In this document: one piece after another, positions 26,265-36,335 of the stretch
How positions within the stretch are numbered: position 1 is the stretch's first letter
Layout: every line of letters begins with the position of its first letter
DNA from: Xanthomonas campestris pv. phormiicola
GTDB taxonomy: Bacteria > Pseudomonadota > Gammaproteobacteria > Xanthomonadales > Xanthomonadaceae
Direction of reading: 5' to 3'
DNA length: 64,000 bases
Assembly (NCBI GenBank): GCA_025666215.1
Contig: CP102593.1
Location: 62,001 to 126,000 of the forward strand
Translations under genes and position numbers: made by a program
Notes under the pieces: model-generated
Told to the model about the DNA's origin: nothing
Databases searched by the model: none
The model's input: the letters and a program-made list of their open reading frames with translations, nothing else

Positions 26265-27848
26265 ATGACCTCGCCCACGATCCCGCCCTGCCTGCGCTGG
26301 CTGCTGCTGGCCGGCCTGCTCGCCGCCAGTACGCTGGCCGCGGCGGCCGACTGGAAGCGCGGCATCGAGCAGCAGCGCATCGCCGACCAGGGCGACGGCA
26401 CCTACCTCAATCCGGTGCTGGCCGGCGACCACCCCGATCCGTCGGTACTCAAGGACGGCGACGACTATTACCTCACCCTGTCCTCGTTCGACGCCTATCC
26501 GGGCCTGCCGATCTGGCACTCGCGCGACCTGGTCAACTGGCAGCCGCTGGGCCACGCCATCCGCGAGAACGTCGGTGCGATCTGGGCGCCGGACCTGATC
26601 AAGCACGGCAGCCGCTACTACATCTATTTCCCGGCGCGGCGCGGCGAGCAGGGCCAGCGCAGCAACTTCGTGGTCTGGGCCGACGACATCAAGGGTCCGT
26701 GGAGCGCGCCGATCGACATCGGCCTGGGCAAGTACATCGACCCCGGCCATGCGGTCGGCGAAGACGGCAAGCGCTACCTGTTCCTGAGCGGCGGCGACTA
26801 CGTGCAGCTGTCCGACGACGGGTTGAAGGTCGTCGGCACGCCCAGGCATGTCTACGACGGCTGGACCTACCCGGAAAGCTGGGACGTGGAGGCCTATGCG
26901 CAGGAAGGGCCGAAGATCACCCGCCACAACGGCTGGTACTACATGACCACCGCGGTCGGCGGCACCGCCGGCCCGCCGACCGGGCACATGGTGATCACCG
27001 CGCGCTCGCGTTCGATCCATGGGCCGTGGCGCAACGCGCCGAACAACCCGATCACCCGCACCAGAAGCGCGGCCGAGCCGTGGTGGTCGCGCGGCCATGC
27101 GACCCTGGTCGAAGGTACCGACGGGCGCTGGTGGATGCTCTATCACGGCTACGAGAACGGCTACTGGACGCTGGGCCGGCAGGCGCTGCTGGACCCGATC
27201 GAGTGGACCGCCGACGGCTGGTTCGTGGCCAGGGGCGGCGATCTCGGCACGCCGCTGAAAAAGCCCAGCGGGCAGGCGCTGGCGCACGGGCTGGCGTTGT
27301 CGGACGATTTCCGCGGCGGCCGGCTCGGCCCGCAGTGGGCGTTCTTCAATCCGGACCGCGACGAGTCCCAGCGTCTGTCCTTCGGCGACGGCACGCTGAG
27401 CGTGCAGGGCAAGGGCCGCGCCCCGCGCGACAGCTCGCCGCTGACCGTGATCGCGCCCGACCCCGCCTACCAGTTCGAGGTGGAGCTGGAGATCGAACCC
27501 GGCGCGCAGGGCGGCGCGCTGCTGTTCTACAGCGAGCGCCTGTACGCCGGGGTGGGCAGCAACGGCGAGGCGTTCGTCATGCACCGCTACGGCGAGGAGC
27601 GCCCGGCGCAGCTGGCGCCCAGCGCCAAGGGCGGCCGCCTGTGGCTGCGGGTGCGCAACGACCGCCACATCGTCACCGTTCACAGCAGCCGCGACGGCAG
27701 CACCTGGACCAAGTACCCGGTGCAGATGGAAGTGTCCGGCTATCACCACAACGTCGCCGGCAAGTTCCTGGCGCTGAAGCCGGCGCTGTATGCGGCCGGA
27801 AATGGAAAGGTGCATTTCCGCCAATTCCGCTACCGTGCGCTGGAGTGA
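26265..27848 (+). CDS. Secreted GH43-family glycoside hydrolase with C-terminal beta-sandwich
   Basis: This encodes 527 residues from ATG 26265 behind AAGGAG. The signal peptide is WLLLAGLLAASTLAAAA. A five-bladed propeller domain carries the GH43 triad: base Asp58 in AGDHPDPSVLKDGDDYY, the pKa-modulating Asp in YIDPGHAV, and the acid Glu in YPESWDVEAYAQEGPK. Residues about 350-525 form a second domain (LSDDFRGGRLGPQWAFFNPD, YHHNVAGKFLALKPALYA) like the C-terminal beta-sandwich of xylosidase/arabinofuranosidase-type GH43s. Exact specificity cannot be read; pectin side chains (arabinan or galactan) are plausible from context. Confidence 0.9.
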   Translation: MTSPTIPPCLRWLLLAGLLAASTLAAAADWKRGIEQQRIADQGDGTYLNPVLAGDHPDPSVLKDGDDYYLTLSSFDAYPGLPIWHSRDLVNWQPLGHAIRENVGAIWAPDLIKHGSRYYIYFPARRGEQGQRSNFVVWADDIKGPWSAPIDIGLGKYIDPGHAVGEDGKRYLFLSGGDYVQLSDDGLKVVGTPRHVYDGWTYPESWDVEAYAQEGPKITRHNGWYYMTTAVGGTAGPPTGHMVITARSRSIHGPWRNAPNNPITRTRSAAEPWWSRGHATLVEGTDGRWWMLYHGYENGYWTLGRQALLDPIEWTADGWFVARGGDLGTPLKKPSGQALAHGLALSDDFRGGRLGPQWAFFNPDRDESQRLSFGDGTLSVQGKGRAPRDSSPLTVIAPDPAYQFEVELEIEPGAQGGALLFYSERLYAGVGSNGEAFVMHRYGEERPAQLAPSAKGGRLWLRVRNDRHIVTVHSSRDGSTWTKYPVQMEVSGYHHNVAGKFLALKPALYAAGNGKVHFRQFRYRALE

Positions 27849-27849
27849 A

Positions 27850-27867
27850 CATGACTACCGGTAGAAT
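27850..27867. promoter_or_regulatory. Palindrome CTACCGGTAG with -10-like TAGAAT ahead of the LacI gene
   Basis: CATGACTACCGGTAGAAT directly follows the GH43 stop. CTACCGGTAG is a perfect 10-bp palindrome and, allowing one inserted base, resembles the ATGACACCGGT core of the two operators at 22461 and 29251. TAGAAT could be a -10 element giving the regulator its own start; no good -35 was found. Confidence 0.4.
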
Positions 27868-27895
27868 CCGTCCCCTTCCGTCCGGTTTTCCGTCC

Positions 27896-28954
27896 ATGGC
27901 GCCGAGCAAACCCCCTTCCGCCGATGTCCACGCCTCCGTCCACGGCAAGGCCGCGACGATCAACGACATCGCGCGCCTGTCCGGGGTCTCGAAGAAAACG
28001 GTGTCGCGGATCATCAACAACTCGCCGCTGGTGCGCAAGGACACGCGCGAGAAGGTCGAGGCGCTGATGCGCGAAGTCGGCTACGCGCCGGATCCGCTGG
28101 CGCGCGGGCTGGCGTTCCGGCGCTCGTTCCTGATCGGCATGGTCTACGACAACCCGACCGCGCAGTACATCGTGGACATGCAGTACGGCGCGCTGGACGC
28201 GCTGCGCGGCTCCAGCTTCGAGCTGGTGGTGCATCCCTGCGACAGCCGCAGTCCGGGCTACATCGAGGGCGTGCGCCGCTTCGTGCAGCAGCAGAAACTG
28301 CATGGCGTGATCCTGGTGCCGCGCGCCTCGGAGGACCAGGCGCTGGCCGACATGCTCGCCGGCATCGGCGTGCGCTATACCCGCATCGCCTCGCTGCCGC
28401 TGGACGAGACCTCGCAGATGGTGGTCACCCACGACCGCGACGGCGCTGCCGAAGCCGCCGACTACCTGCTGTCGCTGGGCCACCGCGAGATCGCGCTGAT
28501 CACCGGTCCCAGCGCCTACCGCTCCGCGCACGAGCGCACCGCCGGCTTCATCGACGCACTGACCCGGCGCGGCATCGAGCTGCCGCCGGAGCGCATCGTC
28601 GAGGCCGGCTACACCTTCGAATCCGGCGTGGCCGCGGCCGAGAAGCTGCTGCTCGGCAAGCAGCGCCCGAGCGCGATCTTCACCGGCAACGACGAGATGG
28701 CGGCCGGCGTGTACAAGGTCGCGTTGCGCGCCGGCATCAACATCCCGCGCCAGCTGTCGATCATCGGCTACGACGACAGCCCGCTGGCCTCGCGCCTGTG
28801 GCCGTCGCTGACCTCGGTACGCCGCCACACCCGCGACACCGGCCGCACTGCCGCGGCGATGCTGATCCAGCCCGAAGGCACCCCGGCGCTGGCGATCGCC
28901 AGCGTGCGCCCGCACCTGATCGTGCGCGATTCCTGCCAGCCGCCGGAAGACTAG
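27896..28954 (+). CDS. LacI-family transcriptional repressor
   Basis: This encodes 352 residues from ATG 27896; ATG 27851 is possible but would overlap the TAGAAT/palindrome. The helix-turn-helix is textbook (TINDIARLSGVSKKTVSRIINN, hinge RKDTREKVEALMREVGYAPDPLARGLA), followed by a periplasmic-binding-like ligand domain (LIGMVYDNPTAQYIVDMQ, HGVILVPRASED, GHREIALITGP, SAIFTGNDEMAAGVYK, IIGYDDSPLASRLWPSLTSV). Being inside the pectin block, it is the likely sensor of a uronate breakdown product and the owner of the repeated CAATGACACCGGTTTACCA sites. Confidence 0.93.
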   Translation: MAPSKPPSADVHASVHGKAATINDIARLSGVSKKTVSRIINNSPLVRKDTREKVEALMREVGYAPDPLARGLAFRRSFLIGMVYDNPTAQYIVDMQYGALDALRGSSFELVVHPCDSRSPGYIEGVRRFVQQQKLHGVILVPRASEDQALADMLAGIGVRYTRIASLPLDETSQMVVTHDRDGAAEAADYLLSLGHREIALITGPSAYRSAHERTAGFIDALTRRGIELPPERIVEAGYTFESGVAAAEKLLLGKQRPSAIFTGNDEMAAGVYKVALRAGINIPRQLSIIGYDDSPLASRLWPSLTSVRRHTRDTGRTAAAMLIQPEGTPALAIASVRPHLIVRDSCQPPED

Positions 28955-28955
28955 A

Positions 28956-30183
<1,228 letters not shown>

Positions 30184-30247
30184 GCCGCCGCGCGCGCCAT
30201 GCGCGCCGCCCCCCACCGTATCCGCAGCATCCTAGGGAGCACCCGCA

Positions 30248-31003
30248 ATGACGAACCCGTTCAGTCTCGAAGGCAAGGTCGCACTGGTCACCGGCGCCAA
30301 CACCGGCCTGGGCCAGGGCATCGCGCTGGCGCTGGCGCAGGCCGGCGCCGACATCGCCGCCGCCGGCATCCAGGCGCCCACCGAGACCGAGGAAAAGGTC
30401 AAGGCGCTGGGCCGCCGCTTCGTCGCCATCGAGGCCAACCTGATCAGCATCGAGCCGGTGCCGCGCGTGCTCGACGAGACCCTGGCCGGGCTCGGCCGCC
30501 TCGACATCCTGGTCAACAACGCCGGCCTGATCCGCCGCGCCGACGCGGTGGATTTCAGCGAGCAGGACTGGGACGACGTGATGAACGTGAACATCAAGTC
30601 CGCGTTCTTCATGTCGCAGGCCGCCGGCCGCCACTTCATCGCCCAGGGCAGCGGCAAGATCATCAACATCGCCTCGATGCTGTCGTTCCAGGGCGGCATC
30701 CGCGTGCCCTCGTACACCGCCAGCAAGTCCGGCATCGCCGGCATCACCCGCCTGCTGGCCAACGAGTGGGGCGCCAAGGGCCTGAACATCAACGCCATCG
30801 CGCCCGGCTACATGGCCACCGACAATACGGCGCAGCTGCGTGCCGACGCCGCGCGCAACCAGTCGATCCTGGAACGCATCCCGGCCGGGCGCTGGGGCGT
30901 GCCGGAAGACCTGGGCGGCACCGCGGTGTTCCTGGCCAGCAGCGCCTCGGACTACGTCAACGGCACCATCATCCCGGTCGACGGCGGCTGGCTGGCGCGC
31001 TGA
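30248..31003 (+). CDS. kduD: 2-deoxy-D-gluconate 3-dehydrogenase / KduD-type SDR
   Basis: This encodes 251 residues of a classical short-chain dehydrogenase: NAD-binding TGANTGLGQG near residue 14, NNAG, catalytic Ser in NIASMLSFQGG, Tyr-x3-Lys in YTASKSGIAGITR, and the C-terminal VPEDLGGTAVFLASSASDYVNGTIIPVDGGWLAR. KduD reduces the product of KduI to 2-keto-3-deoxygluconate. An AGGGAG sequence upstream gives a good ribosome site. kdgK and kdgA, needed next, are not in this window. Confidence 0.95.
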   Translation: MTNPFSLEGKVALVTGANTGLGQGIALALAQAGADIAAAGIQAPTETEEKVKALGRRFVAIEANLISIEPVPRVLDETLAGLGRLDILVNNAGLIRRADAVDFSEQDWDDVMNVNIKSAFFMSQAAGRHFIAQGSGKIINIASMLSFQGGIRVPSYTASKSGIAGITRLLANEWGAKGLNINAIAPGYMATDNTAQLRADAARNQSILERIPAGRWGVPEDLGGTAVFLASSASDYVNGTIIPVDGGWLAR

Positions 31004-31019
31004 GCCAAGCACGCAGCGT

Positions 31020-31104
31020 GCGCTGTTCCCTTCTCCCCCCTGGGACCATGGCCCCTTTTTGGGGGGAAGGTGCCCGCAGGGCGGATGAGGGTCGGCCCGC
31101 ACGC
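31020..31104. repeat. Partial hairpin repeat after kduD
   Basis: TTCCCTTCTCC...GGGGGGAAGGTGCCCGCAGGG and GGATGAGGGT match, with changes, the right arm of the repeats at 28956-29226. It fills part of the 187-nt gap between kduD and the RpiB-type gene. Confidence 0.6.
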
Positions 31105-31190
31105 ACACCAACCAGAGGCAAATGAAGGTCGGCACCGCACGCACCGCAACGATCACGCGCAACACTCTTCCCCCGCAATCGGAGACACCC

Positions 31191-31847
31191 ATGAAAATCG
31201 CACTGATGAACGAGTTCAGCCAGGCCGGCAAGAACCCGGTGATCCTGCAGCAGCTCACCGACGTGGCCGGCGAACAGGGCCACAGCGTGTTCAACGTCGG
31301 CATGGACGGCGACAACGACCATCGCCTGACCTACATCCACCTGGGCATCGTCGCCAGCCTGCTGCTCAATTCGAAGGCGGTGGATTTCGTCGTCGCCGGC
31401 TGCGGCACCGGCCAGGGCGCGATGATGTCGCTCAACGCCTACCCGGGCGTGTTCTGCGGCTACTGCATCGAGCCGACCGACGCCTACCTGTTCGCCCAGG
31501 TCAACAACGGCAATGCGCTGGCGCTGGCCTTCGCCAAGGGCTACGGCTGGGGCGCGGAGATCAACGTGCGCTACATCTTCGAGAAGGCCTTCAGCGGCGA
31601 GCGCGGCATGGGCTATCCGGCCGAGCGCCGCGAATCGCAGCAGGCCAACGCCGGCATCCTGGCGCAGGTCAAGCAGGCCACCGCCAAGTCCTACCTGGAC
31701 GGCCTGCGCGCGCTGGATCCGGAACTGGTCAAGCAGGCGGTCGGCGGCGAGCGCTTCCAGCAGTGCTTCTTCGACAACGCGCAGGATGCGCAGATCCGCG
31801 CCTTCGTCGCCGGCGTGCTGGGCAAGCCGGAAGCCGCGGCGGCCTGA
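31191..31847 (+). CDS. RpiB/LacA-family sugar isomerase, DhuI-like
   Basis: This encodes 218 residues. The N-terminal Rossmann-like half has MKIALMNEFSQAGKNPVIL, FNVGMDGDNDHRLTYIHLGI and the family loop FVVAGCGTGQGAMMSLNAYPGVFCG, then NNGNALALAFAKGYGWGAEIN. The active-site Cys/Gly-rich loop is intact. RpiB-type enzymes act on pentose or galactose 6-phosphates, but a branch called DhuI isomerises the unsaturated-uronate product DHU, the same reaction as KduI. Being in a kduI-kduD cluster supports that role, but it would make two enzymes for one step. Confidence 0.8.
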   Translation: MKIALMNEFSQAGKNPVILQQLTDVAGEQGHSVFNVGMDGDNDHRLTYIHLGIVASLLLNSKAVDFVVAGCGTGQGAMMSLNAYPGVFCGYCIEPTDAYLFAQVNNGNALALAFAKGYGWGAEINVRYIFEKAFSGERGMGYPAERRESQQANAGILAQVKQATAKSYLDGLRALDPELVKQAVGGERFQQCFFDNAQDAQIRAFVAGVLGKPEAAAA

Positions 31848-31854
31848 CCGCATC

Positions 31855-31893
31855 GAGCCCCTCTCCCGCGGGAGAGGGGTTGGGGTGAGGGCC
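31855..31893. repeat. Partial hairpin repeat before the esterase-cupin gene
   Basis: GCCCCTCTCCCGCGGGAGAG and GGGTTGGGGTGAGGG repeat the left arm of the elements at 28956. The stem CTCTCCCGCGGGAGAG is perfect. Confidence 0.7.
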
Positions 31894-31995
31894 GAACGGT
31901 TCGACCAACCCGCACCGCGCTTTCCTGTCGCCTCGCCACGCTCGCCGTGACAGCGGTGGCGGCGCAAGCGCGGACACCGCGCACCGGAGCCCAGC

Positions 31996-33129
31996 ATGCG
32001 CCTGCTCTTGTCCGTCTTGCTGTTGCTCTGCGCAGGTAGCGCCTGCGCAGCGCCGCAGCGCGTGTTCATCGCCGGCGATTCCACTGCGGCCGACTACGGC
32101 CCCGAGCGCGCGCCGCAGGCCGGCTGGGGCCAGGCCCTGCAGAGCTACCTGGATCCGGCCGCCTGGCAGGTGCGCAACCATGCCAAGGGCGGGCGCAGCG
32201 CGCGCAGCTTCATCGCCGAAGGCCGCCTCGACGCGATCGCCAGGGACCTGCGTCGCGGCGACGTGCTGCTGATCCAGTTCGGGCACAACGACGCCAAGGT
32301 CGAAGACCCCAGCCGCTACGACGATCCGCAGCAGGCCTATCCGCAGTTCCTGGCGCGCTACGTGGCGCTGGCCCGCGACAAGGGCGCCACGCCGATCCTG
32401 CTCACCCCCGCCGCGCGCCTGCTGTACGACTTCGGTTCCCTGCTCGACACCCACGGGCTGTACACCCAGGCAGTGCTGCGCCTGGCCGCCGAACAGCAGG
32501 TGCCGCTGATCGATCTCAACGCCAGCAGCAGCGCCTGGATCCGCGCGCTGGGCGAACAGGCGGCCAGGCCGTACTTCCTGTTCGTGCCGGAACAGGGCAA
32601 GGCCGACGGCACCCATTTCAGCCACGCCGGCGCCACCGCAGTGGCGTGCCTGGTGGTGCGCGACTGGGCGGCACTGCAGCCGACACTGCGGGCGCAGCTG
32701 CGCCGCGATATCGACTGCGGCATGCCGGCTGGCACAACGGGCGCGCCGCGTCCATCGACCGCGCCATCGATGTCGGCGCCGTCGCTGGTGGCACAGGAAC
32801 GCGACCTGGCGCGTACGCAACCCGGCCCACACGGCGGCGCGGGCGAGACCACCGCGTATCCGCTCTTCGCCGACGCGCCCGGCCTGGCCTTCGTGCTGCG
32901 CAAGCGCGTGCTGGACAAGGGCGCCGGCATCGGCCTGCACCTGCACGACAAGGACGAGATCTACTACATCGTCAGCGGCCGCGGCCTGTACGCGCTGGAC
33001 GGCAGGCAGTACGCCGTGGGTCCCGGCCATGCGCTGCTGACCCGGCCCGGCAGCACGCATGCGCTGCAGCAGACCGGCGAGGAGCCGCTGGTGCTGCTGT
33101 TGGCCTATCCGACCGACGCGCCGCACTGA
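31996..33129 (+). CDS. Rhamnogalacturonan-acetylesterase-like SGNH hydrolase fused to a cupin
   Basis: This encodes 377 residues. A signal peptide (LLLSVLLLLCAGSACA) precedes an SGNH domain: block I FIAGDSTAADYG with the Ser, block II around NHAKGGRSARSF, block III IQFGHNDAK, block V DGTHFSHAGA with the Asp-x2-His, as in CE12 rhamnogalacturonan acetylesterases. After a Pro/Ala/Ser linker (residues about 240-265) comes a cupin_2 domain (GIGLHLHDKDEIYYIVSGRG, GHALLTRPGSTHAL) with two His and a Glu for metal. The fusion would deacetylate pectin in the periplasm and may bind or modify the sugar released. The cupin role is unknown. Confidence 0.88.
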   Translation: MRLLLSVLLLLCAGSACAAPQRVFIAGDSTAADYGPERAPQAGWGQALQSYLDPAAWQVRNHAKGGRSARSFIAEGRLDAIARDLRRGDVLLIQFGHNDAKVEDPSRYDDPQQAYPQFLARYVALARDKGATPILLTPAARLLYDFGSLLDTHGLYTQAVLRLAAEQQVPLIDLNASSSAWIRALGEQAARPYFLFVPEQGKADGTHFSHAGATAVACLVVRDWAALQPTLRAQLRRDIDCGMPAGTTGAPRPSTAPSMSAPSLVAQERDLARTQPGPHGGAGETTAYPLFADAPGLAFVLRKRVLDKGAGIGLHLHDKDEIYYIVSGRGLYALDGRQYAVGPGHALLTRPGSTHALQQTGEEPLVLLLAYPTDAPH

Positions 33130-33303
33130 CAGCAGCACCGCGAGGCCGCGCGTGGCGCTCGGCCGGTGCCGCGGCGCGTTCGTCGCGCGATTGGCGCGTT
33201 CCGTCGCCGCCGGGTCCGTTCCGTCGCGGCACGGTGCTGCGGCGACGGTGCAGGCATTACCATCCGCCGCGGACAGCGTGCCGACGTGGCGAGGAACGCG
33301 GAC

Positions 33304-34536
33304 ATGCATGGGATGCAAACGAAATGCGCTGCGGCGATCGCGACCGTGGCGGCAATCCTGCTGTGGGTGCCGGCAATGGCCACGACAGCGGAGAAGACAT
33401 CGGACACGGCGCCGATGCCGATGAGCGCTGCCGAACTGGATCGCACGATCGAGCAGCGGATGCGCGAGGGCGGCCTGGTCGGCGTCGGCGCGGCGATCAT
33501 CGTCGACAAGCGCCTGGTGTGGATGCAAGGCTACGGCTACGCCGACCGCGAACGCGCGATCGCGTTCACGCCCGACACGGTCATGAACATCGGCTCGATC
33601 AGCAAGACCGTCAGCGGCGTGGCGCTTATGCGTGCGGTGCAGGACGGCAAGTTGTCGCTGGATGCGGACATCGACAGCTATCTGCCGTTCGTGGTGCGCA
33701 ATCCGTCCTTTCCGGACGTGCCGATCACGCTCAGGCAACTGGCCACACACACGTCGTCGATCACGGACCGCTGGTCGGTGTACGCGCAGACCTATCACTA
33801 CGGCGGCGATTCGCCGCAACCGCTGGCGAGTTTCCTGGCGGACTATTTCGGCGCCGGCGGCAAATACCAGGCAGCGGAAAACTTCCTGCCGAACAAGCCG
33901 GGCACCCATCGCGACTATTCCAACATCGCTGCGGCGCTGGCCGGCTATATCGTCGAGCGTGCGGTCGGCGAGCGGCTCGACGCCTACACCCAGCGCCAGA
34001 TCTTCGCACCGCTGCGCATGCGCAGCACCGCGTGGTTCCTGTCGCAGGTACCGCCGCAGCGCCACGCGCAGCTGTACGTCGCGCAGAACGGGCTGTCGAT
34101 CCCGATCCCGCTGTACGGCGGCACCACCTATCCCGACGGCGGCGTGCGCACCTCGGTGGCGGATCTGTCACGGTTCTTCCTGGCCCTGCTCAACGACGGC
34201 GCCTACGACGGTGGGCGGATCCTGCAACGGCGTTCGGTCGAGGAAATGCTGCGTTTCCAGTACAGCCCGGCGAACAAGCCGGACAACGTGGAACTGGACA
34301 AGAAGAACTCCGGCATCTTCTGGGCGACGAAATTCGACGCGACCCGGATCGGCCACGGCGGCTCCGATCCCGGGGTGAAGACCGAGATGTTGAGCGATCT
34401 GGACAAGGAACTCGGCGTGATCTTCTTCACCAACACCTCGCTGGACGAGCACCAGTTCAGGGACTACGAAGGCATTCTCGACGCGCTGTGGCAGCGCGCA
34501 CGCACGCTGAAGCAGCAGGGCGCCGCGCGCCGCTAG
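33304..34536 (+). CDS. Class C beta-lactamase-like serine hydrolase, exported
   Basis: This encodes 410 residues from ATG 33304; ATG 33313 is equally possible. The signal peptide is AAAIATVAAILLWVPAMA. The serine-hydrolase fold has Ser98-x-x-Lys101 in NIGSISKTVSG, the Tyr-x-Asn motif in HRDYSNIAAALAG, and HGG in ARIGHGGSDPG-like position (GHGGSDPGVKTE). These enzymes include esterases, D-amino-peptidases and beta-lactamases; no specificity can be given. It follows the pectin block at 174 nt but shows no functional link. Confidence 0.88.
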   Translation: MHGMQTKCAAAIATVAAILLWVPAMATTAEKTSDTAPMPMSAAELDRTIEQRMREGGLVGVGAAIIVDKRLVWMQGYGYADRERAIAFTPDTVMNIGSISKTVSGVALMRAVQDGKLSLDADIDSYLPFVVRNPSFPDVPITLRQLATHTSSITDRWSVYAQTYHYGGDSPQPLASFLADYFGAGGKYQAAENFLPNKPGTHRDYSNIAAALAGYIVERAVGERLDAYTQRQIFAPLRMRSTAWFLSQVPPQRHAQLYVAQNGLSIPIPLYGGTTYPDGGVRTSVADLSRFFLALLNDGAYDGGRILQRRSVEEMLRFQYSPANKPDNVELDKKNSGIFWATKFDATRIGHGGSDPGVKTEMLSDLDKELGVIFFTNTSLDEHQFRDYEGILDALWQRARTLKQQGAARR

Positions 34537-35271
34537 CGCGTGATCGCCGCGGCAGCGCCGCCCCCGGGCGAGCGCGGGGACGCACCGGCGTGGCGAACGC
34601 ATGCGCGCAAACGCGCCTTCACGGCTCCAACCCCCGCGGCTGCCGCGCTGGTCCACCCGATCCTGGGGCGATCGGGGCAGCGCCACGTGTTGTTGCCGAT
34701 TCAATGCCGGGACATATCCATGCGGAACCGCCCATGGGGCCAGCGACTGCACGCCGCCGTCGCGGACCCGGCGTGCGCATGCGCTCCGGCCGCTCCGGTG
34801 ACCGGGAGCGGCGTGGCCTGTTGCCCCGAAACGGGGAAGCGAAGTGCCGACGTGGCCATGGCGTGTCAGGACGATCGTGCCGCCGCGCTCAAGTTCGGCC
34901 ATGCGCAGCCGATAACGCTACCTGCAACGCAGACTCGCCGCCGATGGCGGGTGTGCATGGATTGGTTTTTTCTATTTCAGGACTGTCATGGAACGACATC
35001 GCTTGCCGTTGCGGCCCTTCGCGGATATCGCTGCGCCCCGCTTCGCGGCACCCCCGAACGCCTTGCGCCGGATGCTTGTCTTGAGCGCGCTGGCGCGCGT
35101 CCGTCTCCAGCCATGCAGACGCGCCTGTCCAGGCTTGGCGTCCACGCGCAGCCGATACCTTTGCCCGTCTGGGCAGGTGGCGGTTCTTCCGCGAGATGCG
35201 CTCGCGCGCCGTGCGACGGCGCGGATCCAAAAAACGCTCCATCCATCGATCCATTCAACAAGGGGAACACC
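34537..35271. other. 735-nt region without a convincing gene
   Basis: Open frames here have poor codon bias and no protein-like motifs. Near 34907 and 35146 the phrase GCGCAGCCGATA occurs twice, the second before the small hairpin TGCCCGTCTGGGCA. I could not match the leader to a known riboswitch. The stretch 35230-35268 is AT-richer and probably contains the promoter and ribosome site (AAGGGG) of the next operon. Confidence 0.5.
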
Positions 35272-35946
35272 ATGAAGCGTGCTGTTTTGAGAGGGTGCGT
35301 GTCATTGGCACTCGTGGCCGGGCTGGCCGGTTGCGCGACCGAGAGCTATCGCAGCGTCAAGCCGCAGAGCGTGGCCACGGCGGGCGTCGCCTATGCCGGT
35401 GCGCGTGCGCCGATCGCGGTTGGCAAGTTCGACAATCGTTCGTCTTTCATGCGCGGCCTTTTTTCCGATGGGGCGGACCGCCTGGGCAGCCAGGCCAAGA
35501 CCATCCTGATCACCCATTTGCAGCAGACCAATCGCTTTCGCGTGCTCGACCGCGACAACATGGGCGAGATCAGGCAGGAAGCGCAGATCAAGCAGCAGGC
35601 GCAGCAGCTGAAAGGCGCGGACTACGTGGTGACCGGCGATGTCACCGAATTCGGCCGCAAGGAAGTCGGCGACACGCAGCTGTTTGGCATCCTGGGGCGA
35701 GGCAAGCAGCAAGTGGCTTATGCCAAGGTCAGCTTGAACGTGGTGGACAGCGCGACGTCGGAGGTGGTGTATTCGGTCCAGGGCGGCGGCGAGTACTCCC
35801 TGTCCAACCGCGAAATCGTCGGCTTCGGCGGCACCTCGAGCTACGACTCCACGCTCAACGGCAAGGTGCTGGACCTGGCTATCCGCGAGGCCGTCGACAA
35901 CCTCACCGCGGCGATCGACTCCGGTGCCTGGAAGCCGGCCAAATAA
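35272..35946 (+). CDS. CsgG-like outer-membrane lipoprotein
   Basis: This encodes 224 residues with a lipobox (LALVAGLAGC, Cys22). The mature part matches the CsgG/HfaB type: APIAVGKFDNRSSFM, SQAKTILITHLQQTNRFRVLDRDNMGEIRQEAQI, GADYVVTGDVTEFGRKEV, and alternating strands leading to LDLAIREAVDNLTAAIDSGAW. CsgG itself is a secretion pore for curli; this shorter version lacks curli partners. It heads a conserved three-lipoprotein operon with DUF4810 and DUF799 proteins, seen in several proteobacteria, of unknown envelope function. Confidence 0.9.
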   Translation: MKRAVLRGCVSLALVAGLAGCATESYRSVKPQSVATAGVAYAGARAPIAVGKFDNRSSFMRGLFSDGADRLGSQAKTILITHLQQTNRFRVLDRDNMGEIRQEAQIKQQAQQLKGADYVVTGDVTEFGRKEVGDTQLFGILGRGKQQVAYAKVSLNVVDSATSEVVYSVQGGGEYSLSNREIVGFGGTSSYDSTLNGKVLDLAIREAVDNLTAAIDSGAWKPAK

Positions 35947-35967
35947 TTCAATCCATCACGGAAGAAC

Positions 35968-36324
35968 ATGAAAACCATTCGATCACATGTGTTTCGCTGG
36001 GCGGTCGCGTGCGCGCTGCCGATCCTGGTTGGTTGCGCCCATCAGCCGGCTTCGCTGTACCAGTGGGGAAGCTATCAGGAGCAGGTCTACAGCCATTTCA
36101 AGGGTGGCAGTCCCGAACAACAGATCCAGGCGCTGGAGAAGGACCTGCAACTGAGCCAGGCAGCCAACCGCACGGCGCCTCCGGGGCTGCACGCGCACCT
36201 GGGCATGCTGTACGCCGAAACCGGAAACGACGGCAAGGCGCAAGAGCAGCTGCTGGCCGAGAAGGCGCAGTACCCGGAGTCGGCCACCTACATCGACCTG
36301 TTGTTGAAGAAGAGCCAGAAATGA
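35968..36324 (+). CDS. DUF4810 lipoprotein
   Basis: This encodes 118 residues with a lipobox (LPILVGC). Typical DUF4810 motifs are SLYQWGSYQEQVYSHFKG near the N-terminus, LEKDLQLSQ and PPGLHAHLGMLYAETGNDGKAQEQLLAEKAQYPES, the last resembling one TPR unit, which suggests protein-protein contact. It lies 21 nt after the CsgG-like gene and 11 nt before the DUF799 gene. Confidence 0.92.
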   Translation: MKTIRSHVFRWAVACALPILVGCAHQPASLYQWGSYQEQVYSHFKGGSPEQQIQALEKDLQLSQAANRTAPPGLHAHLGMLYAETGNDGKAQEQLLAEKAQYPESATYIDLLLKKSQK

Positions 36325-36335
36325 GGGAGACCGCC

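Noticed and set aside
34537..35271. A c-di-GMP or other riboswitch in the leader of the CsgG-like operon
   Set aside because: GCGCAGCCGATA occurs twice and a small hairpin is present, but the order and spacing of the GEMM aptamer motifs are absent.
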